DNA from: Promicromonospora iranensis
GTDB taxonomy: Bacteria; Actinomycetota; Actinomycetes; Actinomycetales; Cellulomonadaceae
DNA: 64,000 bases
Direction of reading: 5' to 3'
NCBI RefSeq assembly: GCF_028994805.1
Contig: NZ_JAJQQP010000004.1
Location: 372,001-436,000, forward strand
In this document: positions 1 through 7,443 of the stretch, one piece after another
How the letters are laid out: each line of letters opens with the position of its first letter
Numbering within the stretch: the stretch's first letter is position 1
Notes under the pieces: model-generated
Database searches by the model: none
What the model saw: the letters and a program-made list of their open reading frames with translations, nothing else
What the model was told of the DNA's origin: nothing
Made by a program: the position numbers and the translations under genes

Positions 1-53
1 GAGGGGCGTCCTTCTTCTGGCTGGAGCTCGGGCTCCTGTGCATCGGTAGACAT
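1..53 (-). CDS. N-terminus of a truncated, unidentified gene
   Basis: An ATG at position 53 on the minus strand opens a frame that runs to the window edge. It gives 17 residues beginning MSTDAQEPELQPEEG, an acidic, Pro/Glu-rich start typical of actinobacterial proteins. A GAGG-type ribosome site lies just upstream of the ATG. The gene would be divergent from the sugar dehydrogenase at 229, and the two inverted repeats at 81-112 and 120-142 lie between them. Too little is visible to name a product. The call rests only on the plausible start and the divergent layout. Confidence 0.4.
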   Translation of the reverse strand, partial: MSTDAQEPELQPEEGRP

Positions 54-80
54 GTCGACCTCACTCGGTCTTGTCGTGAA

Positions 81-112
81 CCTGTCCCGAACGGAACGCC
101 GGCCGGGACAGG
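81..112. promoter_or_regulatory. Inverted repeat CCTGTCCC / GGGACAGG
   Basis: Perfect 8-bp arms (81-88 and 105-112) separated by 16 nt in the divergent intergenic region. It could be an operator for the divergent pair. No family assignment is possible. Confidence 0.3.
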
Positions 113-119
113 ACGGCTG

Positions 120-142
120 GTAAACTCAACCGTACCGTTTAC
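120..142. promoter_or_regulatory. Candidate TetR operator upstream of the sugar dehydrogenase
   Basis: Arms GTAAAC (120-125) and GTTTAC (137-142) form a perfect inverted repeat. The string GTAAACTC-N3-CGTACCG (120-137) recurs at 1462-1479 directly upstream of the TetR gene at 1509, with 15 of 18 bases the same. Two copies of one word in front of the dehydrogenase and the adjacent regulator suggest that the regulator binds both. This is inference. Confidence 0.5.
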
Positions 143-228
143 TTCCGGGCTCGACAAGGTCCGGCAGAGAGCGCACGTCTCCCCGGTAGACGGTTCGGTC
201 CCGCCCACCTCCACGATCGGAGCTGCCC

Positions 229-1389
229 ATGCTCGTCACCCGGCCGGCCGCCGCGGCACTCGCCGCGACCCTGTCACTTGCGGTTCTCCTGTCCTCCTGT
301 GCCGGCCCTCCACCATCTCCGGTCACGAGCCCCGGAACTGCTTCCGCGGCGCCGTCGGGTACGCCAGCGCCGGCGGATGCCGCGCCCGGCGACCTCGCCT
401 CGCAGGGACGCGTCACAGAGCTCGCCACCGGTCTGGACACCCCGTGGGGCCTCACTTTCCTCCCGGACGGGTCGGCGCTCGTGTCCTCCAGGAACACCTT
501 CGAGATCCGCCGGGTCGATCCCGGGACCGGCGACCACCGCTCGGTGGGGCAGGTCGACGGCGCGGCCACTGCACCCGACAGTGGCCTGCTCGGCCTCGCG
601 GCATCCCCGGACATCGCCCGGGACCGCACCGTCTATGCCTTCGTCTCCACCGCGTCGGACAACCGTGTCGTCGCACTCGAGCTCGACTCCGAGTTCAGTT
701 CGTTCACCCAGGCCAGGGTGGTGCTCGACGGGATCCGCCTGGGCACGGGTCGCCACCAGGGTGGTCGGCTCGCCTTCGACCGGACCGGGGCGCTGTGGAT
801 CACCACGGGTGACGCGGGCGAGCCGACGCTCGCCCCCGACCCGGGCAGCCTGAACGGAAAGATCCTGCGGATCCGCCCCGACGGAACCGTTCCGTCGGAC
901 AACCCCGCCGACGGCCCCGTCTACAGCACCGGGCACCGCAACGTCCAGGGCATCACCTTCGGGCCGGACGGGACCGTGTACTCCTCGGAGTTCGGCGACC
1001 AGGAGGAGGACGAGGTCAACGTGATCGTGCCGGGAAGCGACTACGGCTGGCCGGAGAGCGAAGGCTCCCTCGGCTCCGCGGGCGTGCCGCCCCTGTTCAC
1101 GTTCGCCACCGAGGAAGCCTCACCCTCCGGCATCGCCTATGCCGCCGGATCTCTCTGGATGGCGGGACTCCGGGGCCAGCGGCTGTGGCAGCTGCCCGTC
1201 GACGGCGGCGAGGCGGCCGGCGACCCGGTCTCTCACCTCGAAGGCGAGTACGGGCGCCTGCGGACCGTCCAGGCCGCACCCGACGGGACGCTCTGGGTCA
1301 CCACGTCGGAGACCGACGGTGCGTCCTGGGGCGGAGCCAGCCCCGAGGAAGGTGACGACCGCATCCTGCGGATCGAGCTCGACGAGTGA
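229..1389 (+). CDS. PQQ-dependent sugar (glucose/sorbosone) dehydrogenase lipoprotein
   Basis: 386 aa. It starts at ATG with a GGAG ribosome site 6 nt upstream. The N-terminus is a lipoprotein signal ending in LLSSC (Cys24), followed by a Ser/Pro/Ala-rich linker to about residue 60, so the enzyme should be anchored outside the membrane. From residue 63 the sequence follows the six-bladed propeller of soluble PQQ glucose/sorbosone dehydrogenases: [14 protein letters not shown], the GRHQGGRL segment with the likely catalytic His176, [14 protein letters not shown], and SDYGWPE. Family members oxidise aldoses or sorbosone using PQQ and Ca2+. The substrate cannot be read here. No PQQ synthesis genes are in the window. 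A paralogue of very similar layout lies at 31640. The adjacent TetR gene and shared operator word suggest local repression. Confidence 0.85.
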   Translation: MLVTRPAAAALAATLSLAVLLSSCAGPPPSPVTSPGTASAAPSGTPAPADAAPGDLASQGRVTELATGLDTPWGLTFLPDGSALVSSRNTFEIRRVDPGTGDHRSVGQVDGAATAPDSGLLGLAASPDIARDRTVYAFVSTASDNRVVALELDSEFSSFTQARVVLDGIRLGTGRHQGGRLAFDRTGALWITTGDAGEPTLAPDPGSLNGKILRIRPDGTVPSDNPADGPVYSTGHRNVQGITFGPDGTVYSSEFGDQEEDEVNVIVPGSDYGWPESEGSLGSAGVPPLFTFATEEASPSGIAYAAGSLWMAGLRGQRLWQLPVDGGEAAGDPVSHLEGEYGRLRTVQAAPDGTLWVTTSETDGASWGGASPEEGDDRILRIELDE

Positions 1390-1461
1390 TCCGGACGTGC
1401 GCGGGCTGACGGGCGGCCCGGCCGGCACGGATCGGCTGGGCCGCGCGGAACGGCCCGCCGC

Positions 1462-1500
1462 GTAAACTCCGTCGTACCGAAAATCTCGATCACGACGGAG
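1462..1500. promoter_or_regulatory. Candidate autoregulatory operator of the TetR gene
   Basis: Contains the second copy of GTAAACTC-N3-CGTACCG (1462-1479). It overlaps a perfect 9-bp inverted repeat, CTCCGTCGT (1467-1475) and ACGACGGAG (1492-1500). The right arm includes the ribosome site of the TetR gene. The placement is right for autorepression. Confidence 0.45.
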
Positions 1501-1508
1501 GCAGGCCG

Positions 1509-2123
1509 GTGGGACGCCGCGGGGAAGAGCTCAAGGAACACATCCTGTGGTCTGCCAAGGACGTGTTCCTCGAGCTGGGCTTCGAGCGCACCTCCATGGA
1601 CGTGGTCGCCGCACGCGCCTCCACGTCCAAGAGGTCCCTGTACACACGCTTCCCGAGCAAGGACGCGCTGTTCCGCGCGGTGTTCGAGCTCGCCCGCACG
1701 ATGTATCTCAACCGCCTCAAGACCCCTGACACCTACAGCGACGACGCCACCGAGGCGGTGACGGTGTACTGCGCACGCTTTCTCCAGCTCCTCCTGCGTG
1801 AGCCGGCGCTGCGTACCTGCCGGATGGGGATCGCGGAGGCCGAACGCCTTCCGGACGCGTCGAGCCAGTACTACGACGCCATCTTCCGCACCTCCCAGGA
1901 GCGCCTCGCGTCGTTCCTCACGGAGCGGCTCGAGATCCCGGGGCCCGCGTCCGGCGAGCTCGCGACCGACCTGCTCGGTCGCTCGCTCCACCCCCGCTTC
2001 TTCCAGGCCTTGTTCGGCGTCGAGAAGCCGCTCCCGGAGAGCTCCGACGAGGGCTCGCTGTACACCGACGTCGACGTGGACCGGATCCGGGGCTTCGTCA
2101 CGACACTCCTGACGACCCCGTAG
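1509..2123 (+). CDS. TetR/AcrR family transcriptional regulator
   Basis: 204 aa from a GTG start, with GGAG at 1497-1500. The N-terminal helix-turn-helix domain is clear (about residues 8-55): ILWSAKDVFLELGFERTSMDVVAARA, then STSKRSLYTRFPSKDALFRAVFE, the usual recognition helix and following YxxFxSKxxL signature. The remainder is a helical ligand domain of normal length. It lies 119 nt downstream of the PQQ dehydrogenase in the same orientation and shares an operator word with it, so it most likely represses itself and the dehydrogenase. The ligand is unknown. The next 205 nt up to the SDR at 2329 hold no gene or motif I can support. Confidence 0.85.
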   Translation: MGRRGEELKEHILWSAKDVFLELGFERTSMDVVAARASTSKRSLYTRFPSKDALFRAVFELARTMYLNRLKTPDTYSDDATEAVTVYCARFLQLLLREPALRTCRMGIAEAERLPDASSQYYDAIFRTSQERLASFLTERLEIPGPASGELATDLLGRSLHPRFFQALFGVEKPLPESSDEGSLYTDVDVDRIRGFVTTLLTTP

Positions 2124-2328
2124 AACGCCGGAAGCTGTCGGACGGCGAGGTGGGGCTCGGTCGTCTGATGAGCAGCTCACGTCCTGCCACGGCTCGGCTG
2201 TCCACGGATCGCAAGGTCCTGGATGCCGGGGCGCCGACGCGCGAGCCTTCTCGGGCCAGACCCACCCAGCGAAGGATCGGGACACGCTCGATGTCCTCGC
2301 CCGGCGCGCACACCAGGGAGCCCCCGAG

Positions 2329-3453
2329 ATGACACACCCGCCAGGAGAGAACGGTCCCGTCGAGGTCGAGAGAAGGGGGTTGTCCCGCCGCTCGTTCGTC
2401 CGACTCGTCGGTGTTGGTGCCGGTGTCGCGATCGTCGGCGGTGGCACAGCCGCCTTCGTGGCAAACCGGCCGGAGATGTCCCCGCGTCAGCAGGGCCTGC
2501 CGAGGATCCCCGACTGGACGGCAGATGACGTTCCCTCGCTGCGAGGGCGCTCGGCGCTCGTCACGGGCGGCAACGGCTATCCCGTGGAGGATCGGAGCGG
2601 CCTGGGCTATCACAACGCCCTTGAGCTCGCCCGCGCCGGCGCGGAGGTGACGATCGCGTCCCGCAACCAGGAACGGGGCGCGGAGGCTGTCCGGCGCATC
2701 AGGGCCGACGTTCCCGGCGCTTCGATCCGCTTCGAGACGCTCGACCTGGCGGACCTCGCTTCGGTCGCAGCCTTCGCGGAGCGCATGCGTGCTTCACGAA
2801 CGAGCCTGGATCTTCTCGTCAACAACGCCGCTGACGGGGGGCAGCTGGCACGCCAGGTGAGCGCCGATGGATTCGAGCGGGTCCTGGCCACGAACACGAT
2901 CGGTCACTTCGTGTTGACCGCCCGGCTCCTGCCTCTGCTGCGCGCAGCTGATGCGCCTCGGGTCGTCTGGGTCTCCAGCCTTCGCGCCGCCACCGGGACG
3001 ATCAACTTCGACGACCTGCAATCAGCTCACGAGTACGACTACGGGGCGGCCTACAGCAACTCCAAGCTCGCCAACCTCATGCTCGCCTTCGAGATGCAGC
3101 GGCGCAGCACGGCGGGAGGCTGGGGAGTCTCGTCCATAGCCGCCCACCCCGGTGTCGCTCGTACCAACCTGATCCCGGACGGTCCCGGCCCGGACAGCAC
3201 GGAGGGGCGCAATCACAGATACATGCCTTTCCTGTACCAGCCAGGCGCTCAGGGTGCTCTGCCAACCCTGTATGCGGCGACGTCGCCGCAGGCCGAAGCC
3301 GGCGCATACTACGGTCCAGCCGGATTCATGGGGCTCAGCGGCTTGCCTGCCTGGGCCGGCATTCCTGAGCAAGCCGAGGACCAGCGGGTCGCGGCCAGGC
3401 TGTGGACCACGCTCGAGCAGCTCGGCGAGGTCACGTTCAGGCGGGCGGGCTGA
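2329..3453 (+). CDS. Short-chain dehydrogenase/reductase with Tat signal
   Basis: 374 aa. ATG preceded by AGGGAG. Residues 1-45 carry a twin-arginine signal: SRRSFVRLV (Arg20-Arg21) followed by a hydrophobic Gly/Ala/Val stretch, so the protein is predicted to be folded, then exported or membrane-tethered. The SDR core starts near residue 75 with LVTGGNGYPVEDRSGLGY. The glycine-rich nucleotide loop is longer than the usual TGxxxGxG. The NNA motif (LLVNNAADGG) and the active-site Tyr-Lys (YSNSK) are present, so catalysis by the Ser-Tyr-Lys mechanism is plausible. It is similar in shape to retinol-dehydrogenase-like SDRs. The stop lies 4 nt before the aldo/keto reductase, so the two are co-transcribed. 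An NAD(P)-dependent enzyme outside the membrane is unusual. Either the cofactor is carried out bound, or the signal serves only as an anchor. Confidence 0.8.
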   Translation: MTHPPGENGPVEVERRGLSRRSFVRLVGVGAGVAIVGGGTAAFVANRPEMSPRQQGLPRIPDWTADDVPSLRGRSALVTGGNGYPVEDRSGLGYHNALELARAGAEVTIASRNQERGAEAVRRIRADVPGASIRFETLDLADLASVAAFAERMRASRTSLDLLVNNAADGGQLARQVSADGFERVLATNTIGHFVLTARLLPLLRAADAPRVVWVSSLRAATGTINFDDLQSAHEYDYGAAYSNSKLANLMLAFEMQRRSTAGGWGVSSIAAHPGVARTNLIPDGPGPDSTEGRNHRYMPFLYQPGAQGALPTLYAATSPQAEAGAYYGPAGFMGLSGLPAWAGIPEQAEDQRVAARLWTTLEQLGEVTFRRAG

Positions 3454-3457
3454 TCCC

Positions 3458-4318
3458 GTGGAGACTTTCACGCTGAACGACGGCAACCAGATCCCGAAGC
3501 TCGGCATTGGCGTCAACCAGGTTCGTTCCGCCGACGTCGGCCCGGCGCTGGCCCGTGCGTTCGAGGTCGGCTACCGCTCGGTGGACACCGCCAACACGTA
3601 CCTGAACGAGCGCGCTGTCGGCCAGGCCGTCCGGGACAGCGGCCTGCCGCGGGAGGAGATCTACCTGACCTCGAAGGTGTGGTCGACCGACTCCGGGTAC
3701 AGGAGGATGTCGGCCGCGATCGACCGCACGCTCAAGCGGCTCGACACCGACTACCTGGACCTCTTGCTGGTGCACCAGCAGTACGGCGACTACAACGGTG
3801 CCTGGAAGGCGATGGAGGACGCCGTCGGGGCGGGCAAGGTGCGCTCGATCGGCATCAGCAACTTCAACCGTCGAAGGCTGACCGATCTCATCAGCAGGGC
3901 GACCGTGCTTCCCGCCGTCGCCCAGATCGAACGCCATCCCTACTTCCAGCAGCGTGAGCAGAAAGCCTTCCTCGAGCAGTTCAGCACGGTCGTGGCGGGC
4001 TGGTTCCCGCTCGGGCGCGGCGACCGGGAGCTGCTCACGGAACCCCTCTTCGCCGAGCTGGGCCGGAAGTACGGGAAGTCGCCGGCGCAGGTCATCCTGC
4101 GGTGGCACCTCCAGGGCGACACGATCGTCATCCCCGGCTCCACCGACCCGGCCCACATCCGGTCGAACTTCGAGCTGTTCGACTTCGCCCTGACGGCCCA
4201 GGAGATGGACCGGGTCACCGCTGTGGACAGGAACAAGCGGTTCCACAACCTGCCCGAGCTCGTCGAGAGAATCATCTTCCAGAGCATGCGCATGGACTAC
4301 GACAAGCGGCAGCGCTGA
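3458..4318 (+). CDS. Aldo/keto reductase
   Basis: 286 aa. I chose the GTG 4 nt after the SDR stop because the protein then begins at the canonical N-terminus (VETFTLNDGNQIPKLGIGVNQV). An upstream extension in the same frame would only shadow the SDR. All four AKR catalytic positions are visible: Asp in SVDTANTY, Tyr in NTYLNE, Lys in LTSKVW and His in LLLVHQQ. The NADPH-binding end IPGSTDPAHIRSN is also present. Family members reduce aldehydes and ketones with NADPH in the cytoplasm. The coupling to an SDR suggests successive or alternative carbonyl reductions, though the SDR carries a Tat signal and this protein does not. Confidence 0.87.
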   Translation: METFTLNDGNQIPKLGIGVNQVRSADVGPALARAFEVGYRSVDTANTYLNERAVGQAVRDSGLPREEIYLTSKVWSTDSGYRRMSAAIDRTLKRLDTDYLDLLLVHQQYGDYNGAWKAMEDAVGAGKVRSIGISNFNRRRLTDLISRATVLPAVAQIERHPYFQQREQKAFLEQFSTVVAGWFPLGRGDRELLTEPLFAELGRKYGKSPAQVILRWHLQGDTIVIPGSTDPAHIRSNFELFDFALTAQEMDRVTAVDRNKRFHNLPELVERIIFQSMRMDYDKRQR

Positions 4319-4340
4319 GCCGGCACGGCGACCGCGCTGT

Positions 4341-5192
4341 CTACGGGGCGGTGAGCTTCTGCGTACCGATCACGGCGAGCAGCTCGAGCCGCTCGGCGGT
4401 GCCGGTGCCGGGCGTGGGAGTGAACCAGAGCAGTCGTTGCCGGCCGTCCTCGCTGAACAGGTTGAGGCAGCTGACGTCGAAAAGGCCGAGCTCGGGGTGG
4501 TTGATGCGCTTGCGGTCTCGGCGGCGAAACGCCACGTCGTGCCTGTCCCATAGCTCGGCGAACTCCGCCGAGTCCCGCAGCTCGGCGATCATGGACCGTG
4601 CCTCGGTGTCCTTGCGGCCCCGGCGGGCGGCCCCCGCGCGCAGGTCGGCGACGAAGGCCTGTGACTGCGTGTCGTGGTCGGCCTCGGGGTAGACGGCGCG
4701 GGACGCCGGGTCCATGAACCAGCGGTAGGCGAAGCTGGCGTGCTTACCCGTGAAGTGCGACTGATCGCCCAGCAGCGCGACGGCGAGCGGGTTCTGGACC
4801 AGCGTCACGTGCAGGTCGGTGATCACCTTCGCGGGTGTCGAGCCGAGGCGGGTGAGCAGGTCCAGCATCCCGGGTTGCACGTGCGAGGCCGCGACGCCCG
4901 GCGGAGGCACGGGCCGCTCGGCCAGGTGGTAGAGGTGGTTCCACTCGTCGTCGGTCAACCGCAGTGCCCGACCGAGTGCGGCGAGCATCTGCTCGGACGG
5001 CTGGGAGCCCGCACCGCGTTCGAGCTCGTTGTAGTAGTCCACCGAGGCGCCCGCCAGCTGCGCGACCTCGTCACGCCGCAGTCCGGGCACCCGGCGCCGC
5101 GGACCGGGAACCAGCCCGACGTCCTCGGGCCGGATGCGTTCGCGGCGGGAGCGGAGGAATGCGCCCAGCTCGGCGTACCCGGCGGCTCTCAT
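4341..5192 (-). CDS. XRE-family regulator with MmyB/MLTR-like ligand domain
   Basis: 283 aa. Residues 8-75 form a Cro/C1-type HTH: LGAFLRSRRERIRPEDVG, GLRRDEVAQLAGASVDYYNELERG and SEQMLAALGRALRL. The rest matches the MmyB-like ligand-binding fold of this actinobacterial family, with the ending LLWFTPTPGTGTAERLELLAVIG. No strong Shine-Dalgarno precedes the ATG, so a leaderless message is possible. A perfect palindrome lies about 33 bp upstream (5225-5245). It converges on the AKR gene. Paralogues at 10022 and 34426 also sit beside SDR genes, and this class typically controls a neighbouring dehydrogenase. The target is inferred. Confidence 0.82.
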   Translation of the reverse strand: MRAAGYAELGAFLRSRRERIRPEDVGLVPGPRRRVPGLRRDEVAQLAGASVDYYNELERGAGSQPSEQMLAALGRALRLTDDEWNHLYHLAERPVPPPGVAASHVQPGMLDLLTRLGSTPAKVITDLHVTLVQNPLAVALLGDQSHFTGKHASFAYRWFMDPASRAVYPEADHDTQSQAFVADLRAGAARRGRKDTEARSMIAELRDSAEFAELWDRHDVAFRRRDRKRINHPELGLFDVSCLNLFSEDGRQRLLWFTPTPGTGTAERLELLAVIGTQKLTAP

Positions 5193-5224
5193 GCCCCAAG
5201 TATCCCGTGAGGGGTACCGCCGGC

Positions 5225-5245
5225 CCAGGGGACGACGTCCCCTGG
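5225..5245. promoter_or_regulatory. Palindromic operator, CCAGGGGACG / CGTCCCCTGG
   Basis: Perfect 10-bp arms around a single central A, located between the divergent XRE gene (4341-5192) and the kelch lipoprotein gene. The core GGACG-A-CGTCC with outer CCAGG and CCTGG reappears at 34353-34378 in front of another XRE/MmyB gene, where the core is GGACG-C-CGTCC. It is the likely binding site of this regulator class. Confidence 0.6.
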
Positions 5246-5308
5246 TTCAAGGGTCCGCGGTCCTGGAGCGTGGGATCCGTCCCCCACCGAACAGCCGAAG
5301 GATCCACC

Positions 5309-6373
5309 GTGACCAGACATCCTGTCCCCTCCCGCCACCGCGCGGCGATCGCCGTGCTCGCAGTCGGCGCGATGCTGACCACGGCGTGCACCAGCGCACC
5401 GGACTCGTCGTCCCCGGCGTCCCCGGAACAGACCGACGCCTGGCAGGAGCGCGCGCCCATGGCCCTGGAACGGCAGGAGCTCTACCCCGAGGTCGTCGAC
5501 GACCGGATCTATGTCGCCGGGGGACTGCTCAACCCCAACACCGGCGTGTCAGCACACTTCGACGCGTACGACCCCGTCGCGGACGCCTGGCACCGGCTCG
5601 CGACGCTCCCGCAGGCCCGGCATCACATCGGCCTCGCCGAAGCGGGCGGCTCTCTCTACGCCGTCGGCGGGTTCAGCGGCGGGTTCCCCCGGTGGCGAGC
5701 GGAGTCCGACACCTTCGTCTACGCACCGGACGACGACACCTGGTCGGCCGGCGTCGACCTGCCGGAACCACGCGCCGAGTTCGTGATCGAGAGCGTGCGT
5801 GACCAGGTCTTCGTCATCGGCGGCAGGGTCCGTGAGGCGCCTGACGCCATGACGTTCACGACCCACGTCGACAGCGACAGGAACGAGATGTTCGACCCGG
5901 CGACCGGCAGGTGGACCACGCGTGCTCCGGCGCCCACCCTGCGGAACAGCACCGCGTCGGCCGTCGTCGACGACCGGATCTACGTGATGGGTGGCCGGGA
6001 GTTCTCGCTCGCCGAGGACGGCTCCGCCGTCCAGGAGAACGTCGCGACGGTCGAGGTGTACGACCCGGCCACCGACGCGTGGGAGACGGTCGCCCCGCTC
6101 CCCGAGGCTCGCGGCGGGCTCGCGGCAGCCGTGCACGACGGTTCGATCTATGTCTTCGGCGGCGAGCAGCACGACCCCGACCCGCTGGTGTACGACGACG
6201 TCTGGCGATACGACCCGGAGGCCGACGAGTGGACCTCCGCGGGGAACCTGCCCACGCCGCGGCACGGGCTCGGGGCTGCCACTGTCGGCGACGTGATCTA
6301 TACCTTCGGCGGGGGCACCGAGGTGGGCGGTAACTTCGCCAGCGTGCGGAACGAGGCATTCACGCCGGAGTGA
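5309..6373 (+). CDS. Kelch-repeat lipoprotein
   Basis: 354 aa from a GTG start, with GAAGGA upstream. The signal peptide ends in the lipobox LTTAC (Cys27), followed by a short Ser/Pro linker. The body is a series of kelch motifs. Each blade has a hydrophobic strand ending in double glycine (RIYVAGG, LYAVGGFSGG, VFVIGG, RIYVMGG, IYVFGG, IYTFGG) followed by a Tyr and Trp about a dozen residues apart, for example YDPVADAWHRLATLP. This gives about six blades, a complete beta-propeller. No catalytic tyrosine-cysteine pair of galactose oxidase is evident, so it is probably a binding or scaffold protein on the outer face of the membrane. Its start is divergent from the XRE gene, with which it shares the palindrome-bearing intergenic region. 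Confidence 0.8.
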   Translation: MTRHPVPSRHRAAIAVLAVGAMLTTACTSAPDSSSPASPEQTDAWQERAPMALERQELYPEVVDDRIYVAGGLLNPNTGVSAHFDAYDPVADAWHRLATLPQARHHIGLAEAGGSLYAVGGFSGGFPRWRAESDTFVYAPDDDTWSAGVDLPEPRAEFVIESVRDQVFVIGGRVREAPDAMTFTTHVDSDRNEMFDPATGRWTTRAPAPTLRNSTASAVVDDRIYVMGGREFSLAEDGSAVQENVATVEVYDPATDAWETVAPLPEARGGLAAAVHDGSIYVFGGEQHDPDPLVYDDVWRYDPEADEWTSAGNLPTPRHGLGAATVGDVIYTFGGGTEVGGNFASVRNEAFTPE

Positions 6374-6381
6374 GCGGGTGC

Positions 6382-6411
6382 GGCTCGCACCACCTGCCGG
6401 TGGTGCGAGCC
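6382..6411. terminator. Bidirectional hairpin terminator
   Basis: A 13-bp perfect stem (GGCTCGCACCACC, 6382-6394, with its complement at 6399-6411) and loop TGCC lie between the converging kelch and SDR genes. No T-tract follows, as is common in high-GC actinobacteria. Confidence 0.75.
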
Positions 6412-6412
6412 C

Positions 6413-7354
6413 TCAGGCCGGGATGGCCGTCCTGGTCAGCTGCTCCGAGACGTCCCAGACCCGTGCGGCGTCGTCAGCGCTGCGCAGCGGCGGGTACATC
6501 CGCTGCTCGGCCGGCGCGCCGCTGGTGTTACCGAACCCACTGGGGCTGTACAGGGCGCCCGGCTGGGCCTGCGGATCGGTGGCCGCCATGAGCGCGGGCA
6601 GCGCCGCGCTCTCGACCGTCCCGGCCATGATGCCGCGGGCGGAGAGCCAGCCGATCATCCGGCGGCCGGCGGTCTCCTGGGCGCGGCCGAGCTCGGGCCG
6701 GGCGGCCAGGAGGTTGGTGGGGGCGACCCCGGGGTGGGAGAGGTTGCTGGTGATGCCCCACCCGTGGGCCTTGCTGCGCCGCTCCAGCTCCAGGCCGAAC
6801 AGGCCGAACGCGACCTTGGACTGGCCATAGGCGCGCATGCCGTCATAGCTGCGTTCCCAGTTCAGGTCGTCCCAGTTGATGCGGCCTCTCCGGGCGGCGA
6901 CGCTCACCTGTGAGGTGACCCGTGCCCCGCCGGCGCGCAGGAGCGGCATCAGGTGCGCGACGAGCGCGAAGTGGCCCAGATGGTTGGTGCCGAACTGGAG
7001 CTCGTACCCGTCGGCGGTCGTCTGGTGGTCGGGCGGGGTCATGACGCCCGCGTTGTTGATCAGGAGATGGATCGGCGCGCCCTCCGCGCGCAGGGTGTAG
7101 CCGAGGGCGGCGACGGACGCGAGGGAGGACAGCTCGAGGCTGCGCAGCGAGACGTTCGCGCCGGGCACGGACTGCTTGATCGTGGCGATCGTGGCCTCGC
7201 CCTTCACCGAGTTGCGGACGGGGATGATGACCTCGGCCCCGGCGGCGGCGAGTCGCCGGGCCATGACCAGGCCCATGCCGTCGCTCGCCCCGGTGACGAC
7301 GGCACGCTTGCCGGTCAGGTCGGGGATGGTGATGTCGATGGGTGTGCGGGACAT
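6413..7354 (-). CDS. SDR family oxidoreductase (copy 1 of the SDR-MFS-SDR set)
   Basis: 313 aa. The ATG at 7354 has GAGGAG 8 nt upstream. The classical order of SDR motifs is present: [12 protein letters not shown] (nucleotide loop, residues 18-29), LLINNAGVM, the substrate serine in SQVSVA, and the active-site YGQSK. Length and motifs match the WW-domain-oxidoreductase/retinol-dehydrogenase-like group that uses NADP(H). It is about 70% identical by eye to the SDR at 8858, including the N-terminus [14 protein letters not shown]. An MFS gene lies between the two, all on the same strand. The upstream region shares a word with the promoter of its sister. The substrate is unknown. Confidence 0.87.
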   Translation of the reverse strand: MSRTPIDITIPDLTGKRAVVTGASDGMGLVMARRLAAAGAEVIIPVRNSVKGEATIATIKQSVPGANVSLRSLELSSLASVAALGYTLRAEGAPIHLLINNAGVMTPPDHQTTADGYELQFGTNHLGHFALVAHLMPLLRAGGARVTSQVSVAARRGRINWDDLNWERSYDGMRAYGQSKVAFGLFGLELERRSKAHGWGITSNLSHPGVAPTNLLAARPELGRAQETAGRRMIGWLSARGIMAGTVESAALPALMAATDPQAQPGALYSPSGFGNTSGAPAEQRMYPPLRSADDAARVWDVSEQLTRTAIPA

Positions 7355-7412
7355 GTGGTTCGCTCCTCGATGGTGTGCGGTTGCCACCACACTCCTCGAT
7401 TGCCGGCCCGTT

Positions 7413-7430
7413 ATTCAGGGCCTGTCGATC
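7413..7430 (-). promoter_or_regulatory. Upstream word shared by the two sister SDR genes (copy 1)
   Basis: The + strand reads ATTCAGGGCCTGTCGATC. It matches 15 of 18 bases of 9876-9893 in front of the SDR at 8858, and sits about 60-75 nt upstream of the start codon in both cases. It includes the small palindrome CAGG-G-CCTG (7416-7424). It may be a conserved promoter or operator, or only a remnant of the gene duplication. Confidence 0.35.
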
Positions 7431-7443
7431 CGCCCCAATACCG

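Noticed and set aside
2124-2328. A possible gene remnant between the TetR gene and the Tat-SDR
   Set aside because: No frame shows recognisable similarity, start signal or domain. I regard it as non-coding.
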